From assembly GCF_019192735.1 (NCBI RefSeq), contig NZ_JAHTKP010000001.1, positions 62,001 to 126,000 on the forward strand: DNA of 64,000 bases, written 5' to 3'. A program made the translations under genes and the position numbers. The stretch is from Kitasatospora aureofaciens (GTDB lineage Bacteria > Actinomycetota > Actinomycetes > Streptomycetales > Streptomycetaceae). Shown in pieces: positions 43,789 to 52,126 of the stretch; position 1 is the first letter of the stretch; each line of letters begins with the position of its first letter. The notes beneath the pieces were generated by a model that was given only the letters and a program-made list of their open reading frames with translations, did not search any database and had not been told where the DNA came from.

Positions 43789-43851
43789 ACCAAACTCAAC
43801 TGCCGCCGAGGGCCATCCGGTTACGCCCTGCGGCGTGCAGGACCTGGACGG

Positions 43852-44307
43852 CTACAGCCGTGCGGTGAACCTCCCGTCGCCGCGTTTGTGCAGCCAGCCG
43901 CGGTCCGCGAGCTTGACCAGTCTCGCCCGCAGCGGCTCCAGCTTCCCGCGCACCTCCACCTGAAGGCCCAGCTCTTCGCCCACTGCCCGTACCTGCACCG
44001 GACCGCCGGCGGCTCGCACGATCGCCAGGATCCGGCGGTAGTCGTCGGGCAGCGCGGTCTCGTCAACGCTGTCGCCGCGGTGCGGGACCAGCAGCATCGC
44101 ACGCCCGCCGACCTGCGCTGACGCCGGTGCGACGGCAGTCCGCTCCCCAGCTGTCCGCTCGCTCATCCGCGTCAGGAACCTCTCGGCGACTGTGAGTTCG
44201 TCCCGCTCGGCCTTCACCTCGTCCCACTGCTTGAGCAGCTGTTCTTCCAGCTCGTCCAATTCCGCGCGGCGCGCGGCGATCCGTTCCAGTACCTCGGGGC
44301 CCACCAT
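43852..44307 (-). CDS. IS accessory protein, second copy
   Basis: 151 residues with the same coiled-coil and winged-helix layout as the gene at 21987-22442 and only a few substitutions (for example M-V-G-P-E-V for M-V-D-P-E-V). It keeps an open frame although its transposase partner is truncated. Confidence 0.7.
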   Translation of the reverse strand: MVGPEVLERIAARRAELDELEEQLLKQWDEVKAERDELTVAERFLTRMSERTAGERTAVAPASAQVGGRAMLLVPHRGDSVDETALPDDYRRILAIVRAAGGPVQVRAVGEELGLQVEVRGKLEPLRARLVKLADRGWLHKRGDGRFTARL

Positions 44308-44468
44308 GCCCGGGAGCGTAGGAGCATCGCGGGCTGGAACGGGCCAGAACCCACGAAGACCTCCCTGCCCGACGATCTACACGGCAGACTGCCGCGCGTG
44401 ACCAGCACGAGTACCGGGGCACGGAATCACACCAGACCCGTGACCTGCCAGTTCACGATGCACACCAC

Positions 44469-44678
44469 TCAGTGAGCTGGGTCTCCGCTGTGCCCTGACT
44501 GAGCACGGGGATTGTCGGCGGCCAGGTAGGCGGGTTCGATCAGCATGCGCACGGCTTCATGCCAGCCCTCCTGGTCAAGCTCGCCCGCATTGAAGGCGGC
44601 GTCGATGGCTGCCGCCTCGCGCCAGCTGCGTTCCTTGCTGGCGGCCAAGTCGTCCGCAGCCGATGGTTCGGCGTTCAT
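44469..44678 (-). CDS. Small hypothetical protein ending in the IS edge
   Basis: 69 residues from ATG 44678, with GGAGG 4 nt upstream. Helical and acidic (S-W-R-E-A-A-A-I-D-A-A-F-N-A-G-E-L-D-Q-E-G-W). Its stop codon TGA spans the target duplication and the IS terminal repeat, so the natural C-terminus has probably been cut off by the insertion. Function unknown. Confidence 0.55.
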   Translation of the reverse strand: MNAEPSAADDLAASKERSWREAAAIDAAFNAGELDQEGWHEAVRMLIEPAYLAADNPRAQSGHSGDPAH

Positions 44679-44789
44679 CTGTCCTCCGGGACGGATAGGG
44701 CGCGAGCCGTGCGAAGTGCGCGGGCATCGCACGACCATGTGCTGGCCTGATCATCTCGCTGTCCGTCGAGCCGCGGGCTGATCGCGGTT

Positions 44790-45359
44790 TCAGCTCCCAG
44801 CAACCAGCGTTAGTTCGCGTGTCTCGGTGAACTGCCAGGGGTCTTGTGCTGCTTCCTCGAAGGCTACCGCCGGACCGTCGCTGAGCCGGGTGAGAACACC
44901 GAGAAGCAGCGCGTGGGAGATGAGGAGGAGGCTGCCTCGGCGGGCGGTGGCGGTCAGCAGCGTCAGGCAGTCCGTCGCGCGGGCATGCAGGTCGGCAAGG
45001 CTTTCGCCGTCGCCGCAGCGCAGTTCGGGGTTCTCGTGACGTTGTGCGCGCCAGGTGGTGTACGCGCTGGGGTAGCTGTCGGGCCCGCGGCCGTGGACGA
45101 TGCTGGGTGCTCTCCATTCGGCGAAGATCGGGATAGCGGCGACGATCGGCAGGCCGGTGTGGTGGGCGAAGATCTCGGCGGTCTGTCGCGCCCGAGGCAT
45201 GGTGCTGGTGACGATGCTGGTGATCCCGGTGGGGAGGTTGCTCGCGGCGTGGCGGGCTTGCTCGCGGCCTTCATCGGTGAGTGGGGCGTCGGGGTGGGCG
45301 TGGTGGCCGGATTGGTGGCCTTGGTAGGCCGCGTGACGCATGAGCCAGATGTCAGCCAA
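44790..45359 (-). CDS. Histidine phosphatase (phosphoglycerate mutase-like)
   Basis: 189 residues. The phosphohistidine motif is W-L-M-R-H-A (residues 5-10). T-S-T-M-P-R-A-R-Q-T-A-E provides the second arginine, and L-L-I-S-H-A the second catalytic histidine. It overlaps the end of the SDR gene by 8 bp and closes the eight-gene leftward operon. In pathway clusters such proteins remove phosphate from sugar or nucleotide intermediates. Confidence 0.88.
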   Translation of the reverse strand: MADIWLMRHAAYQGHQSGHHAHPDAPLTDEGREQARHAASNLPTGITSIVTSTMPRARQTAEIFAHHTGLPIVAAIPIFAEWRAPSIVHGRGPDSYPSAYTTWRAQRHENPELRCGDGESLADLHARATDCLTLLTATARRGSLLLISHALLLGVLTRLSDGPAVAFEEAAQDPWQFTETRELTLVAGS

Positions 45360-46113
45360 GGATCCAGCCTCCGTCGACGCGCAGGGTCTGCCCGGTGATG
45401 AAGCCGGCTTCGTCGCGGGCGAGGAAGGCGACAGCGGCGGCGATGTCGTCGGGGTGTCCGCGACGTTGGATGCACTGGCGGGCGAGTTGCCGGGCCGTCA
45501 TGGCTTCGGGGTCCGGGACGACGTCGTCTTCGGCCGGTACGCGGATGGAGCCGGGGGCGATGCAGTTGGCGGTGATGCCGCTGGGGCCGAGTTCGCGGGC
45601 GAGGGCGCGGGTGAGGCCTCCGAGACCGGCCTTGGCGCTGATGTAGGGGGCGAGGTCGTGGCGGCCGGCGGTGGCCAGGACGGATCCGATGGTCAGGATC
45701 CGGCCCCAGCCTTGCGCGGTCATGGCCGGGGTAAGGGCTTGGGCCAGGAGATAGTGGCTGGTGAGGTTGATGTCGAGGTTGTCGCGCCAGTGGTCGAGGG
45801 TGAGGTCGGGCCATGGCGTGCGCGGGTAGGCGCCGGCGTTGCTGACGAGGATGTCGATGGTGCCGATTCGGTCGGTGGCGGTGCGAGTGAGGTGTTCGAC
45901 CTGGTCGGGCTCGCGCAGGTCGGCGTGGATCGGCACGGCGGTGGCGCCCTGCCGACCGAGATGGGCGGCGAGCTCGCCGGCGGACTGGTGATCGTCGAAG
46001 TGGGCGAGGACCAGGGTGGCTCCGTCAGCGGCGAGGCGGCGGGTGATGGCCTGGCCGAGGCCGCCGGTTGCTCCGGTGATCAGGGCGGTGCGGCCGGTCA
46101 GGGTGTCGCGCAC
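45352..46113 (-). CDS. Short-chain dehydrogenase/reductase
   Basis: 253 residues with a Rossmann motif T-G-A-T-G-G-L-G (14-21), N-A-G-A near 92, catalytic Ser in I-G-S-V and Tyr/Lys in Y-I-S-A-K, and an Asn in N-L-T-S-H. It is a classical FabG-like SDR that would oxidise or reduce a hydroxyl/keto group with NAD(P). It overlaps the upstream kinase-like gene by 16 bp and the downstream phosphatase by 8 bp, so it is part of the operon. Confidence 0.9.
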   Translation of the reverse strand: MRDTLTGRTALITGATGGLGQAITRRLAADGATLVLAHFDDHQSAGELAAHLGRQGATAVPIHADLREPDQVEHLTRTATDRIGTIDILVSNAGAYPRTPWPDLTLDHWRDNLDINLTSHYLLAQALTPAMTAQGWGRILTIGSVLATAGRHDLAPYISAKAGLGGLTRALARELGPSGITANCIAPGSIRVPAEDDVVPDPEAMTARQLARQCIQRRGHPDDIAAAVAFLARDEAGFITGQTLRVDGGWILG

Positions 46114-47228
46114 AGGGTGTCCTCGAGGTGGAAGAAATCGATCGGGTTGAAGTCGGGGGCCATGGCTTCGGCGAGGCGGGCGAGCACGACCATTCGGTCG
46201 CGCGCTCCGAGGTCGGCGAGGTTGTAGACGGCGAGGATGCGCATCACGAGGTAGGGGCGCAGCAGGTGACCGAGGTCTTGGTCGGGCCAGAGGTCGGCGG
46301 CGGTGGGTTCGACGAGGTGTTGCCAGTACCAGGTGGCGGCGGCCTGGCGGGCCGGTGAGGGGGTGGTGGTGTAGTCGATGCGGATGGTGCGGGTGCGCGG
46401 GTCGATGGCGGCCCAGTGGAGTTTGGGTCGGTTGGCGGGGAGTTGGGCGAGTGCGGCGGGGTGGTCGGTGAACGCGGTGGGGTTGTAGGTGGGAACGAGC
46501 CAGCCGCCGAGGGCGGTGGTGTACCAGAGGAAGTTGGCGAATTCGCCCAGGAGGCTGTTCATGCCGGCGGTGTCGTAGTCGAGCCAGGCGAGGGGGTTGG
46601 CGAGGTTGACGTCGGTGGGGTCGCCTTGGGTGAGTGCCGCCCAGACGGGCTCGTCGGTGGCGAACTGGTCGCGGATCCAGGTGAGGGTGTGGTGCCAGTC
46701 GAGGCGCAGTTCGCGGTTGTTGACGATCAGGGTGTGGTTGATGAGTTCGCTGACGGGCAGTGGTGCGTTGAATGGGAAGTCGCGGTCGAGGTAGTAGTCG
46801 TCGAGGCGTCCGCCGGGCTGTGCGCGGTCCCAGTAGAGCTTGCGGACGACCTCGCGGGGGTGGAGCAGGCGGGCGGTGGCGGCGATGGCCTTTCGGTAGG
46901 CCTCGGTCAGTGTCGTCATGTAGGCGCGCAGTTCGCCGGTGGGCTGACCTGGAATGTTGAGCAGATCGAGCAGCAGGCCGCTGTCGGTGCCGATGGGCAG
47001 GCGCTCGTAGAGGAGCAGGCGTCCGCCTGGGACGCGCTGGTGGGCAAGGAGGGCGGGCAGGCGGTAGTGCTCGGCCAGGGCGTGGTGTCCGCGGATCTCG
47101 GCGAGTGCTTCACTCGGGTCGCGGGTGTACTTGAGCATGATCGGTCGGCCGGCCACGGTGGCGGGCAGGAGCAGGTTGCGGGTGAAGCGCCGGAGGGGTC
47201 CGATGCTCCACCGCCGGCTGGTTGTCAT
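46098..47228 (-). CDS. APH-like small-molecule kinase
   Basis: 376 residues; ATG 47228 overlaps the GT9 stop (ATGA). The N-terminal part (R-P-I-M-L-K-Y-T-R-D-P-S-E-A-L-A-E-I-R) could hold the ATP-binding lysine. L-T-Q-G-D-P-T-D-V-N-L replaces the usual H-G-D-x-x-x-x-N catalytic loop, with Q-G-D and N in the right spacing, and L-D-Y-D-T-A-G takes the place of the D-F/W-E metal motif. This pattern supports a distant aminoglycoside-phosphotransferase/choline-kinase fold; substrate unknown, perhaps a sugar made by the neighbours. Confidence 0.65.
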   Translation of the reverse strand: MTTSRRWSIGPLRRFTRNLLLPATVAGRPIMLKYTRDPSEALAEIRGHHALAEHYRLPALLAHQRVPGGRLLLYERLPIGTDSGLLLDLLNIPGQPTGELRAYMTTLTEAYRKAIAATARLLHPREVVRKLYWDRAQPGGRLDDYYLDRDFPFNAPLPVSELINHTLIVNNRELRLDWHHTLTWIRDQFATDEPVWAALTQGDPTDVNLANPLAWLDYDTAGMNSLLGEFANFLWYTTALGGWLVPTYNPTAFTDHPAALAQLPANRPKLHWAAIDPRTRTIRIDYTTTPSPARQAAATWYWQHLVEPTAADLWPDQDLGHLLRPYLVMRILAVYNLADLGARDRMVVLARLAEAMAPDFNPIDFFHLEDTLCATP

Positions 47229-48391
47229 CGGCGGCCTGCCAGGAGGCGGGTGGCGAGGTCGGCGACTGCGGCTGGGGTGATGGCTGTCAGGTCCGCGTCT
47301 GTGGGTTGGTCGAGGTGGTCGCGGACGGGGCACAGGTCGCCCTGGTGCATGCGTTCGGAGGCGGGGGTGGCGATGGCGTGGTGGTGGGGCAGGCCGGTGC
47401 GCCACTTGCTGTGGCTGTGGCGGGCGTAGAGGCCGATGACGTGGGGGCCGGCGCCATTGGGGTTGCGGGCGAGGGCGGCGAGGTGGGTCAGGCCGGTGTC
47501 GTTTCCGAGGACGAGGTCGGTCTGCGGGAGGAGGTCGGCCAGGTCTTCGGCCGGCATGCCGTCCAGGTGCAGGACCTGCAGGTTGCCGCGGGGCGGTTCG
47601 GCCCTGGCGGTGGTCTGCGTGTCGGCGTCGGTCTTGGCGCCGATGAGCAGGAGCCGGACGGGGGCGTGGGTGTGGCGGGCGATGCGTTCGGCGGCTTCGG
47701 TGAACCGGTCGGCGCCGTAGTCCTTGAGCTGGGGCCAGCTGGTGGCGGTGATGGCGGCGATGGTGAGTCCGTCGAGCCAGTGCGCGGTGTGGAGTTGGTG
47801 GACCTTGGCGTTGCTCCGCGCGTACAGCAGCGGGGTGAAGGGGCCGGTGGCCGGAAGGCGCACGCCCAGGCGGCGCTCGAGTGCGAGGTAGTGGCGTGCA
47901 GGCAGGTCGGGATGGGCCTGTCCGTCGGTGGACCAGCAGGGTGGTGCGGCGGGGTCGCAGATCAGGTAGGTGCCGGCGCCGGGGCCGCGGGTGGAGGCGC
48001 CTTCGCGATCGGCGATCACCACCTGCCGGTGATCGCTCGGGCCTAGGACGTCGAGCCGTGGGAGGCTGGTCCGGGCGAAGAGCGCGGTGTGCGGGCCGGT
48101 GACGGTGACGCGGACCGGCGTGCCGCGGCGAAGGGCGAGCCATTCAGCGGCGGCGCGGACCGCGGCGAGGGCGAGCAGGCTGTCGCCGAGCTTGCCGTGC
48201 AGGGCGATCTCGATCTGGGTGCAATAGGCCAGGCGGGCGACCAGGTCGACGGAAGATGGGAGGGGGAGCTGCTGACCGACATCCAGGTCGTGCCGGTCGT
48301 AGCCCAGCAGTGTGGTGTGCAGGTCGCCGGCCAGGTAGCGGGTCTGCCCGTCGTGGCACCAGATGTCGGGTTCTACGGCCTGAGTGGTCAT
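47225..48391 (-). CDS. Glycosyltransferase family 9-like (heptosyltransferase fold)
   Basis: 388 residues; ATG 48391 touches the phosphoribosyltransferase stop. H-G-K-L-G-D-S-L-L-A-L-A-A-V-R-A-A matches the N-terminal G-x-G/L-G-D region of ADP-heptose:LPS heptosyltransferases. L-V-L-G-N-D-T-G-L-T-H-L-A-A is the GT9 nucleotide-sugar binding signature. Gram-positive bacteria lack LPS, so the acceptor is probably a small molecule or a nucleotide. The gene sits in an operon with nucleotide-handling enzymes and a DUF4254-like domain, which in other phyla occurs beside GT9 genes. Confidence 0.8.
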   Translation of the reverse strand: MTTQAVEPDIWCHDGQTRYLAGDLHTTLLGYDRHDLDVGQQLPLPSSVDLVARLAYCTQIEIALHGKLGDSLLALAAVRAAAEWLALRRGTPVRVTVTGPHTALFARTSLPRLDVLGPSDHRQVVIADREGASTRGPGAGTYLICDPAAPPCWSTDGQAHPDLPARHYLALERRLGVRLPATGPFTPLLYARSNAKVHQLHTAHWLDGLTIAAITATSWPQLKDYGADRFTEAAERIARHTHAPVRLLLIGAKTDADTQTTARAEPPRGNLQVLHLDGMPAEDLADLLPQTDLVLGNDTGLTHLAALARNPNGAGPHVIGLYARHSHSKWRTGLPHHHAIATPASERMHQGDLCPVRDHLDQPTDADLTAITPAAVADLATRLLAGRR

Positions 48392-48966
48392 CAGTCGCCC
48401 TGGATGGTGTGGAGGCTGGTCAGCGGCAGGCCGAGATCGGCGAGGTTCTGGCGGCCTGTGTGGCGCTGGTCCTCGACCAGGCAGATCGCGCCGAGCGGGA
48501 TGGCGCCCGCGTAGCGCAGGCGCTGGGCGAGGTTGGCCAGGGTCTGCCCGGTGGTGATCTCGTCGTCGACGAGCAGGACCCGGCTCCCACGGGTGATCCC
48601 GTAGGCGTAGACGTCGGTGCGGCGGGCGTGCGGCTCGCTGAACTGGACCATGCCTTCCAGCGGCAGGTGCAGCTTCCACGCGATCTTGTAGGGCAGGCCG
48701 GCGGCCTGAGCCATGGCGAGGGTGGGGATGATGCCGCCGGCGTCCAGGCCGAGCAGGTAGTCGACGGGGCCGAGCGCCATCTCGGCGTTGGCCGTCTTCC
48801 ACAGGTTCTGGCCGACGCTGATCAGGTCGGCGGTGTGGACGGGCTGCTCCAGGCCGTCGAGCGAGTGGATGACGCGCTCGCGGCGGCTGGTCTCGGGGAC
48901 ACTCAGGCGTTCCACGATGCGGGCGGTGAACGGCACTGCGGTGGCGGATTCGAGGGTTTCGGGCAT
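48391..48966 (-). CDS. Type I phosphoribosyltransferase
   Basis: 191 residues from ATG 48966. The PRPP-binding signature V-L-L-V-D-D-E-I-T-T-G-Q-T is clear, with the hood region upstream and L-D-A-G-G-I-I-P as the PPi loop. This is a nucleobase or related PRTase of the type I fold. It follows the triple fusion gene by 68 nt and precedes the GT9 gene without a gap. The base substrate cannot be read from sequence. Confidence 0.85.
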   Translation of the reverse strand: MPETLESATAVPFTARIVERLSVPETSRRERVIHSLDGLEQPVHTADLISVGQNLWKTANAEMALGPVDYLLGLDAGGIIPTLAMAQAAGLPYKIAWKLHLPLEGMVQFSEPHARRTDVYAYGITRGSRVLLVDDEITTGQTLANLAQRLRYAGAIPLGAICLVEDQRHTGRQNLADLGLPLTSLHTIQGD

Positions 48967-49034
48967 GGCAGTACTCCGGTCGTGGCGGGTGAGGTGAAAC
49001 GAGCTGCTCCGGGAGTGGGCCGGCAGCGGTGGCG

Positions 49035-50831
49035 CTAGGCAGCGAGCTGCAGGGCGTACCAGGCCAGGAGGCGGTCGGCGGCGGCGGTGACCACGGTGAG
49101 CGCGTTGTCGGGGGCGCCGTCGCGCCAGGCGTCGGCGACGTGGTGCAGCGTGGGCAGGTCGAGCGGGTCCAGACCGGGCAGGTGGGAGGCTGCGGCGAGG
49201 ATCTCGTCGGGGCCGCTGGTCCACTGGCCGTGCTCGCGCAGGATGAGGCGAGCGGCGAGGACGATGTGCTTGTAGAGCTGGCGCACGCTGCCCGGCGTGG
49301 CCTCGGCGCGCAGGCGCCGCAGGGTGATGATGACCTGGGGGAGTTCTCGCACGGCGGCCCGCGCCAGGTCGTCGAGGGTGATGGCGGGCAAGTGCAGGCC
49401 GGCGGCGCGGTGCAGAACGGGCTGGCCGCTTTGGATGTTGTAGAGGGCGAAGGCCAGCCGGGGCACGAGGCGATGGGCGAGCAGCTCGTCGGCGGTGACC
49501 AGGGTGAGGCCGACCGAGGCCGCGTCGCCCAGGCGGCGGCGGTAGTCGGCCAGCGCACGGTGGACGATGGGGGCGGCGTCGTGGTCGGCGACGACCAGCA
49601 GGTCCACATCGGACCAGCCGGGGATCCAGGTGCTCTGGACGGGGCTTCCGGTCAGCGCCGCGAGCTGCACTGCGGGGCCGGCGGCGCGCAGTGCGTCGGC
49701 GAGAGCGGCGGTGGCATCGGCCACGATCGCCGGGAGTTCGGGCGACTGGGGTATCGCGGTCGGCGACTGGTCGGGTTCGATGGCCGGCCTTTGGGCGATG
49801 CGGGTCAGCCAGGCGCGCAGGTCGAGGATGCTGCCGGTGTTGTCGAGGACGAAGTCGGCCACCTCCAGGACGCGGTGGGCACCGCGGGAGAGCTTGACCT
49901 CGTCCTTGGCGGCGACCGCCTGGGGGGAGGTTCCGGATCGGGCGGCTCGCACGTCGAACTCCGCGTCCAGGTAGACGATCTGCAGCACCTCGCCCATGAG
50001 CTTCTTCAACTCGGTGATGGAGGCGTCGTCGTGGACGGACTCGATGGTGAACAAGCGCACGTCGCGATGCCCGTCGGCGAAGCGGTTCAGCTCCTCCAGC
50101 AACAGCTCGGCCTGCCGGAGGGCCGACAGCTGGTAGGGGTCGCTCAGGCCGTGGCGCAGGGCGCCCTGCTGCAGGAGGTATCCGATCTTCAGGCGCTGGG
50201 CGCCGTGGAAGTCGACGAGGTACTGGGCGCTGGTGCTCTTGCCGCACTCGCTCAGGCCGCCGAAGGCCACCACCCGGTCGATTCCCCGCGCCGGCCGGAC
50301 GGAGATCGGGGCCCCCTGGTCGCGTCCGTAGAGCTTGTGGCGGGCGGCGCCCGGGAGCCTGCGCCGACCGGACGTCACCTCTACGGTGAGCACGTCGATG
50401 GCCGCAGCGAGCTCGTCCCGCTGATGGTGCAGCATCGGCACCCGGCGGGCCATGAGGTCGTCGCGTTCGGCGGCCCGCTCGGTGTGGAAGACCCGCAGCG
50501 TCAGGACGCTCAGGCGGTCCAGGCTGCCGGCGATCGTCTCGGTGTGCACGGGCACCTCGCCCGAACCGGCGGTGGCCAGGGTCGTGAGGACCTCGTCGGC
50601 GCGTTCGGCGAGCTGGTTGCGCTCGGCGTTCAGCTGGTCGATGGCCCGTTTCGCATCGGCCACCGCGGCCGGGTCGACCCCGGCCGCGCGGACGCGGTCC
50701 TCCGCCTCCCACAGACGGCTGTTGACGGTGTGCAGGCTCTCCAGCGCCTTCGTCAGGCGATGGCGGTCCTTGTCGGGAAGCGCCTGCACGGCTTCGGTCA
50801 GGCTCGGCGGGAGAACGAGGGGCGGGATCAC
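49035..50831 (-). CDS. DUF4254-like / P-loop kinase / nucleotidyltransferase fusion
   Basis: 598 residues from a GTG overlapping the upstream kinase stop (GTGA). Three parts are seen. Residues 1-165 are helical, with N-S-R-L-W-E-A-E-D-R-V-R and K-R-A-I-D-Q-L-N-A-E-R-N-Q-L, the N-x2-L-W-x2-E-D and K-x2-I-D-x2-N pattern of DUF4254. Residues 186-345 hold a P-loop G-G-L-S-E-C-G-K-S-T (191-200) with a D-N-T-G-S end, like dephospho-CoA-kinase/AAA nucleotide kinases. Residues 380-598 begin with G-S-P-V-Q-S-T-W-I-P-G-W-S-D-V-D (G395-S396, D408, D410), the minimal nucleotidyltransferase motif, followed by a helical domain. I know of no characterised protein with this order. Confidence 0.75.
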   Translation of the reverse strand: MIPPLVLPPSLTEAVQALPDKDRHRLTKALESLHTVNSRLWEAEDRVRAAGVDPAAVADAKRAIDQLNAERNQLAERADEVLTTLATAGSGEVPVHTETIAGSLDRLSVLTLRVFHTERAAERDDLMARRVPMLHHQRDELAAAIDVLTVEVTSGRRRLPGAARHKLYGRDQGAPISVRPARGIDRVVAFGGLSECGKSTSAQYLVDFHGAQRLKIGYLLQQGALRHGLSDPYQLSALRQAELLLEELNRFADGHRDVRLFTIESVHDDASITELKKLMGEVLQIVYLDAEFDVRAARSGTSPQAVAAKDEVKLSRGAHRVLEVADFVLDNTGSILDLRAWLTRIAQRPAIEPDQSPTAIPQSPELPAIVADATAALADALRAAGPAVQLAALTGSPVQSTWIPGWSDVDLLVVADHDAAPIVHRALADYRRRLGDAASVGLTLVTADELLAHRLVPRLAFALYNIQSGQPVLHRAAGLHLPAITLDDLARAAVRELPQVIITLRRLRAEATPGSVRQLYKHIVLAARLILREHGQWTSGPDEILAAASHLPGLDPLDLPTLHHVADAWRDGAPDNALTVVTAAADRLLAWYALQLAA

Positions 50832-51499
50832 GAGTCGGCTCCTGTCCTGAGAAACAGCGAGGGGAGAATGCGCGCAGCGTGGGTGAGCACGCGGACGTGG
50901 ACTTCGTCGACTCCGCGGCCCTCGCAGTCGATCACCGCCGCGTAAGTGCCCTGGGCAGCCTGCAGGCTCAGGACCTCGTGCAGGATGTACTGGTAGCGGA
51001 TGTACACCCCGGTCCACACCCGCCCCTCGCGCACGCTGGTGATCGCGTAGCTGCGGGCCCCATCCCGGGCAGGCAGCAGCAGGATCGCCGCCTCCGGCTC
51101 GGCGGCCAGAGCGCTCTCGGCTGCGAGGGCTTCGACACGGGCCAGCGCCTGCTCGCTGGTGAGGTTGTCCTTGATGGCGCTGGTGGCCGCTGCAGCCGCC
51201 AGGAGCATCGGCAGCCCGCGATCGAGCAGGCCCACTGCTCCTTGCCGGCGGGCCGCCGCCCGCATGACGTGGCTGGCCAGCATCATGCCGGTCAGCTCCC
51301 TGGTGCTGACCTTCTCGAACCACCACGTGGCGTAGTCGCCCTGGGCGGCCTCGTTCCAGGGCTCGGGGTCGTGCTGGTGGATCGAGCCGAGGAGCTGCAG
51401 GCCGGGACGGTGGTCGGCGATCCGGGCCAGGTGGGTGGTCTTGCCGACGTTGTCCGGCCCGTTCAGGCTCAGGAACCACGGCACCGTCGTGGGGCTCAC
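50828..51499 (-). CDS. Thymidylate kinase-like P-loop kinase
   Basis: 223 residues from a GTG at 51499 that overlaps the NUDIX stop (an adjacent GTG at 51502 is possible). The Walker A is N-G-P-D-N-V-G-K-T-T (13-22), the pattern of thymidylate/deoxynucleoside kinases. L-L-D-R-G-L-P corresponds to the D-R-x motif. The lid lysine/arginine region is not clear, so the substrate may be a nucleotide other than dTMP. Its stop overlaps the triple-fusion start. Confidence 0.8.
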   Translation of the reverse strand: MSPTTVPWFLSLNGPDNVGKTTHLARIADHRPGLQLLGSIHQHDPEPWNEAAQGDYATWWFEKVSTRELTGMMLASHVMRAAARRQGAVGLLDRGLPMLLAAAAATSAIKDNLTSEQALARVEALAAESALAAEPEAAILLLPARDGARSYAITSVREGRVWTGVYIRYQYILHEVLSLQAAQGTYAAVIDCEGRGVDEVHVRVLTHAARILPSLFLRTGADS

Positions 51500-51948
51500 C
51501 ACTCGCTCACCGCCCGGATCGCCTCGATGTTGGCGGCGATGAAGTCCGCCAGCTGCGGCGGCATCAGCTGGATCCCGCGCACGGCCTCCGCCGTGAACGG
51601 CACCCGGACGACCTCGTAGCCGCCGCGCTCGGGCTTGGCGAACTCGGTGCCGGTGCGCGCCTGGATGTCCATCTCCTTCAGCCGGGCCGCGAAGATGTGC
51701 TGAACCCCCAGGCCCTCTTCCAGCTCGTCGGTGATAAGGTGGACGAGCTGCGGCGTGTGGACCGCCCCGCCCAGCTCCTCGAACACCTCCCGGTGCAGCG
51801 CCGCCTCCACGCTGGCGTCGCTGGGCTCGACGCCCCCGCCGACCGTCACCCAGTACGGTTCGCGGCCGGGCTTGGTCCGCAGGATCAGCACCAGGTCCTC
51901 CCCGTCGAGCAGGATCGCCCGGGCGTTGCGCTTTACGATCTGGGGCAT
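51496..51948 (-). CDS. NUDIX hydrolase
   Basis: 150 residues. The Nudix box runs from G-G-G-V-E-P-S-D-A-S-V-E to R-E-V-F-E-E-L-G, with all conserved Glu/Arg present. First gene of the leftward eight-gene operon; it would cleave a nucleoside diphosphate linked to another moiety. The 178-bp region to the divergent HTH gene holds the palindrome CACTGACAGTG at 52100-52110, a possible operator. Confidence 0.9.
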   Translation of the reverse strand: MPQIVKRNARAILLDGEDLVLILRTKPGREPYWVTVGGGVEPSDASVEAALHREVFEELGGAVHTPQLVHLITDELEEGLGVQHIFAARLKEMDIQARTGTEFAKPERGGYEVVRVPFTAEAVRGIQLMPPQLADFIAANIEAIRAVSEW

Positions 51949-52099
51949 GTCTGTGGACTCCTCACGGTTTGCGGCCGGACGGCGAACTCCGTCGAGAGAT
52001 CAGCATGACGGCTGACGTTCTGCGTGAGGTTGAACGATCGCTGCACCGCCGCCGTACCGCTGCCGAACCAAGGCGGCTACGCTGACCATCCGGCACCGG

Positions 52100-52110
52100 C
52101 ACTGACAGTG
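52100..52110. promoter_or_regulatory. Palindrome in divergent promoter region
   Basis: CACTGACAGTG is an 11-bp palindrome centred on one base, 17 nt before the HTH regulator start and in the same spacer as the NUDIX operon promoter. Suggestive of autoregulation, not proven. Confidence 0.35.
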
Positions 52111-52126
52111 ACTTGGGGGGTGACAG

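Larger units (their letters stand above)
43601..44470 (-). mobile_element. Truncated second copy of the 1624-bp IS
   Basis: Reads leftward. The outer end (CGATGCACACCACTC at 44470) carries the same terminal repeat, with two differences. The accessory gene is intact. The transposase is cut after about 62 codons at 43601, where similarity stops abruptly in GCGCTG. DNA at 43393-43600 is unrelated to the element. AGT follows the outer end, as at the complete copy. Confidence 0.88.

Noticed and set aside
46098-48143. Fused 681-aa protein upstream of the APH-like gene
   Set aside because: The extra N-terminal part is a shadow of the GT9 gene; the ATG overlapping the GT9 stop is the better start.
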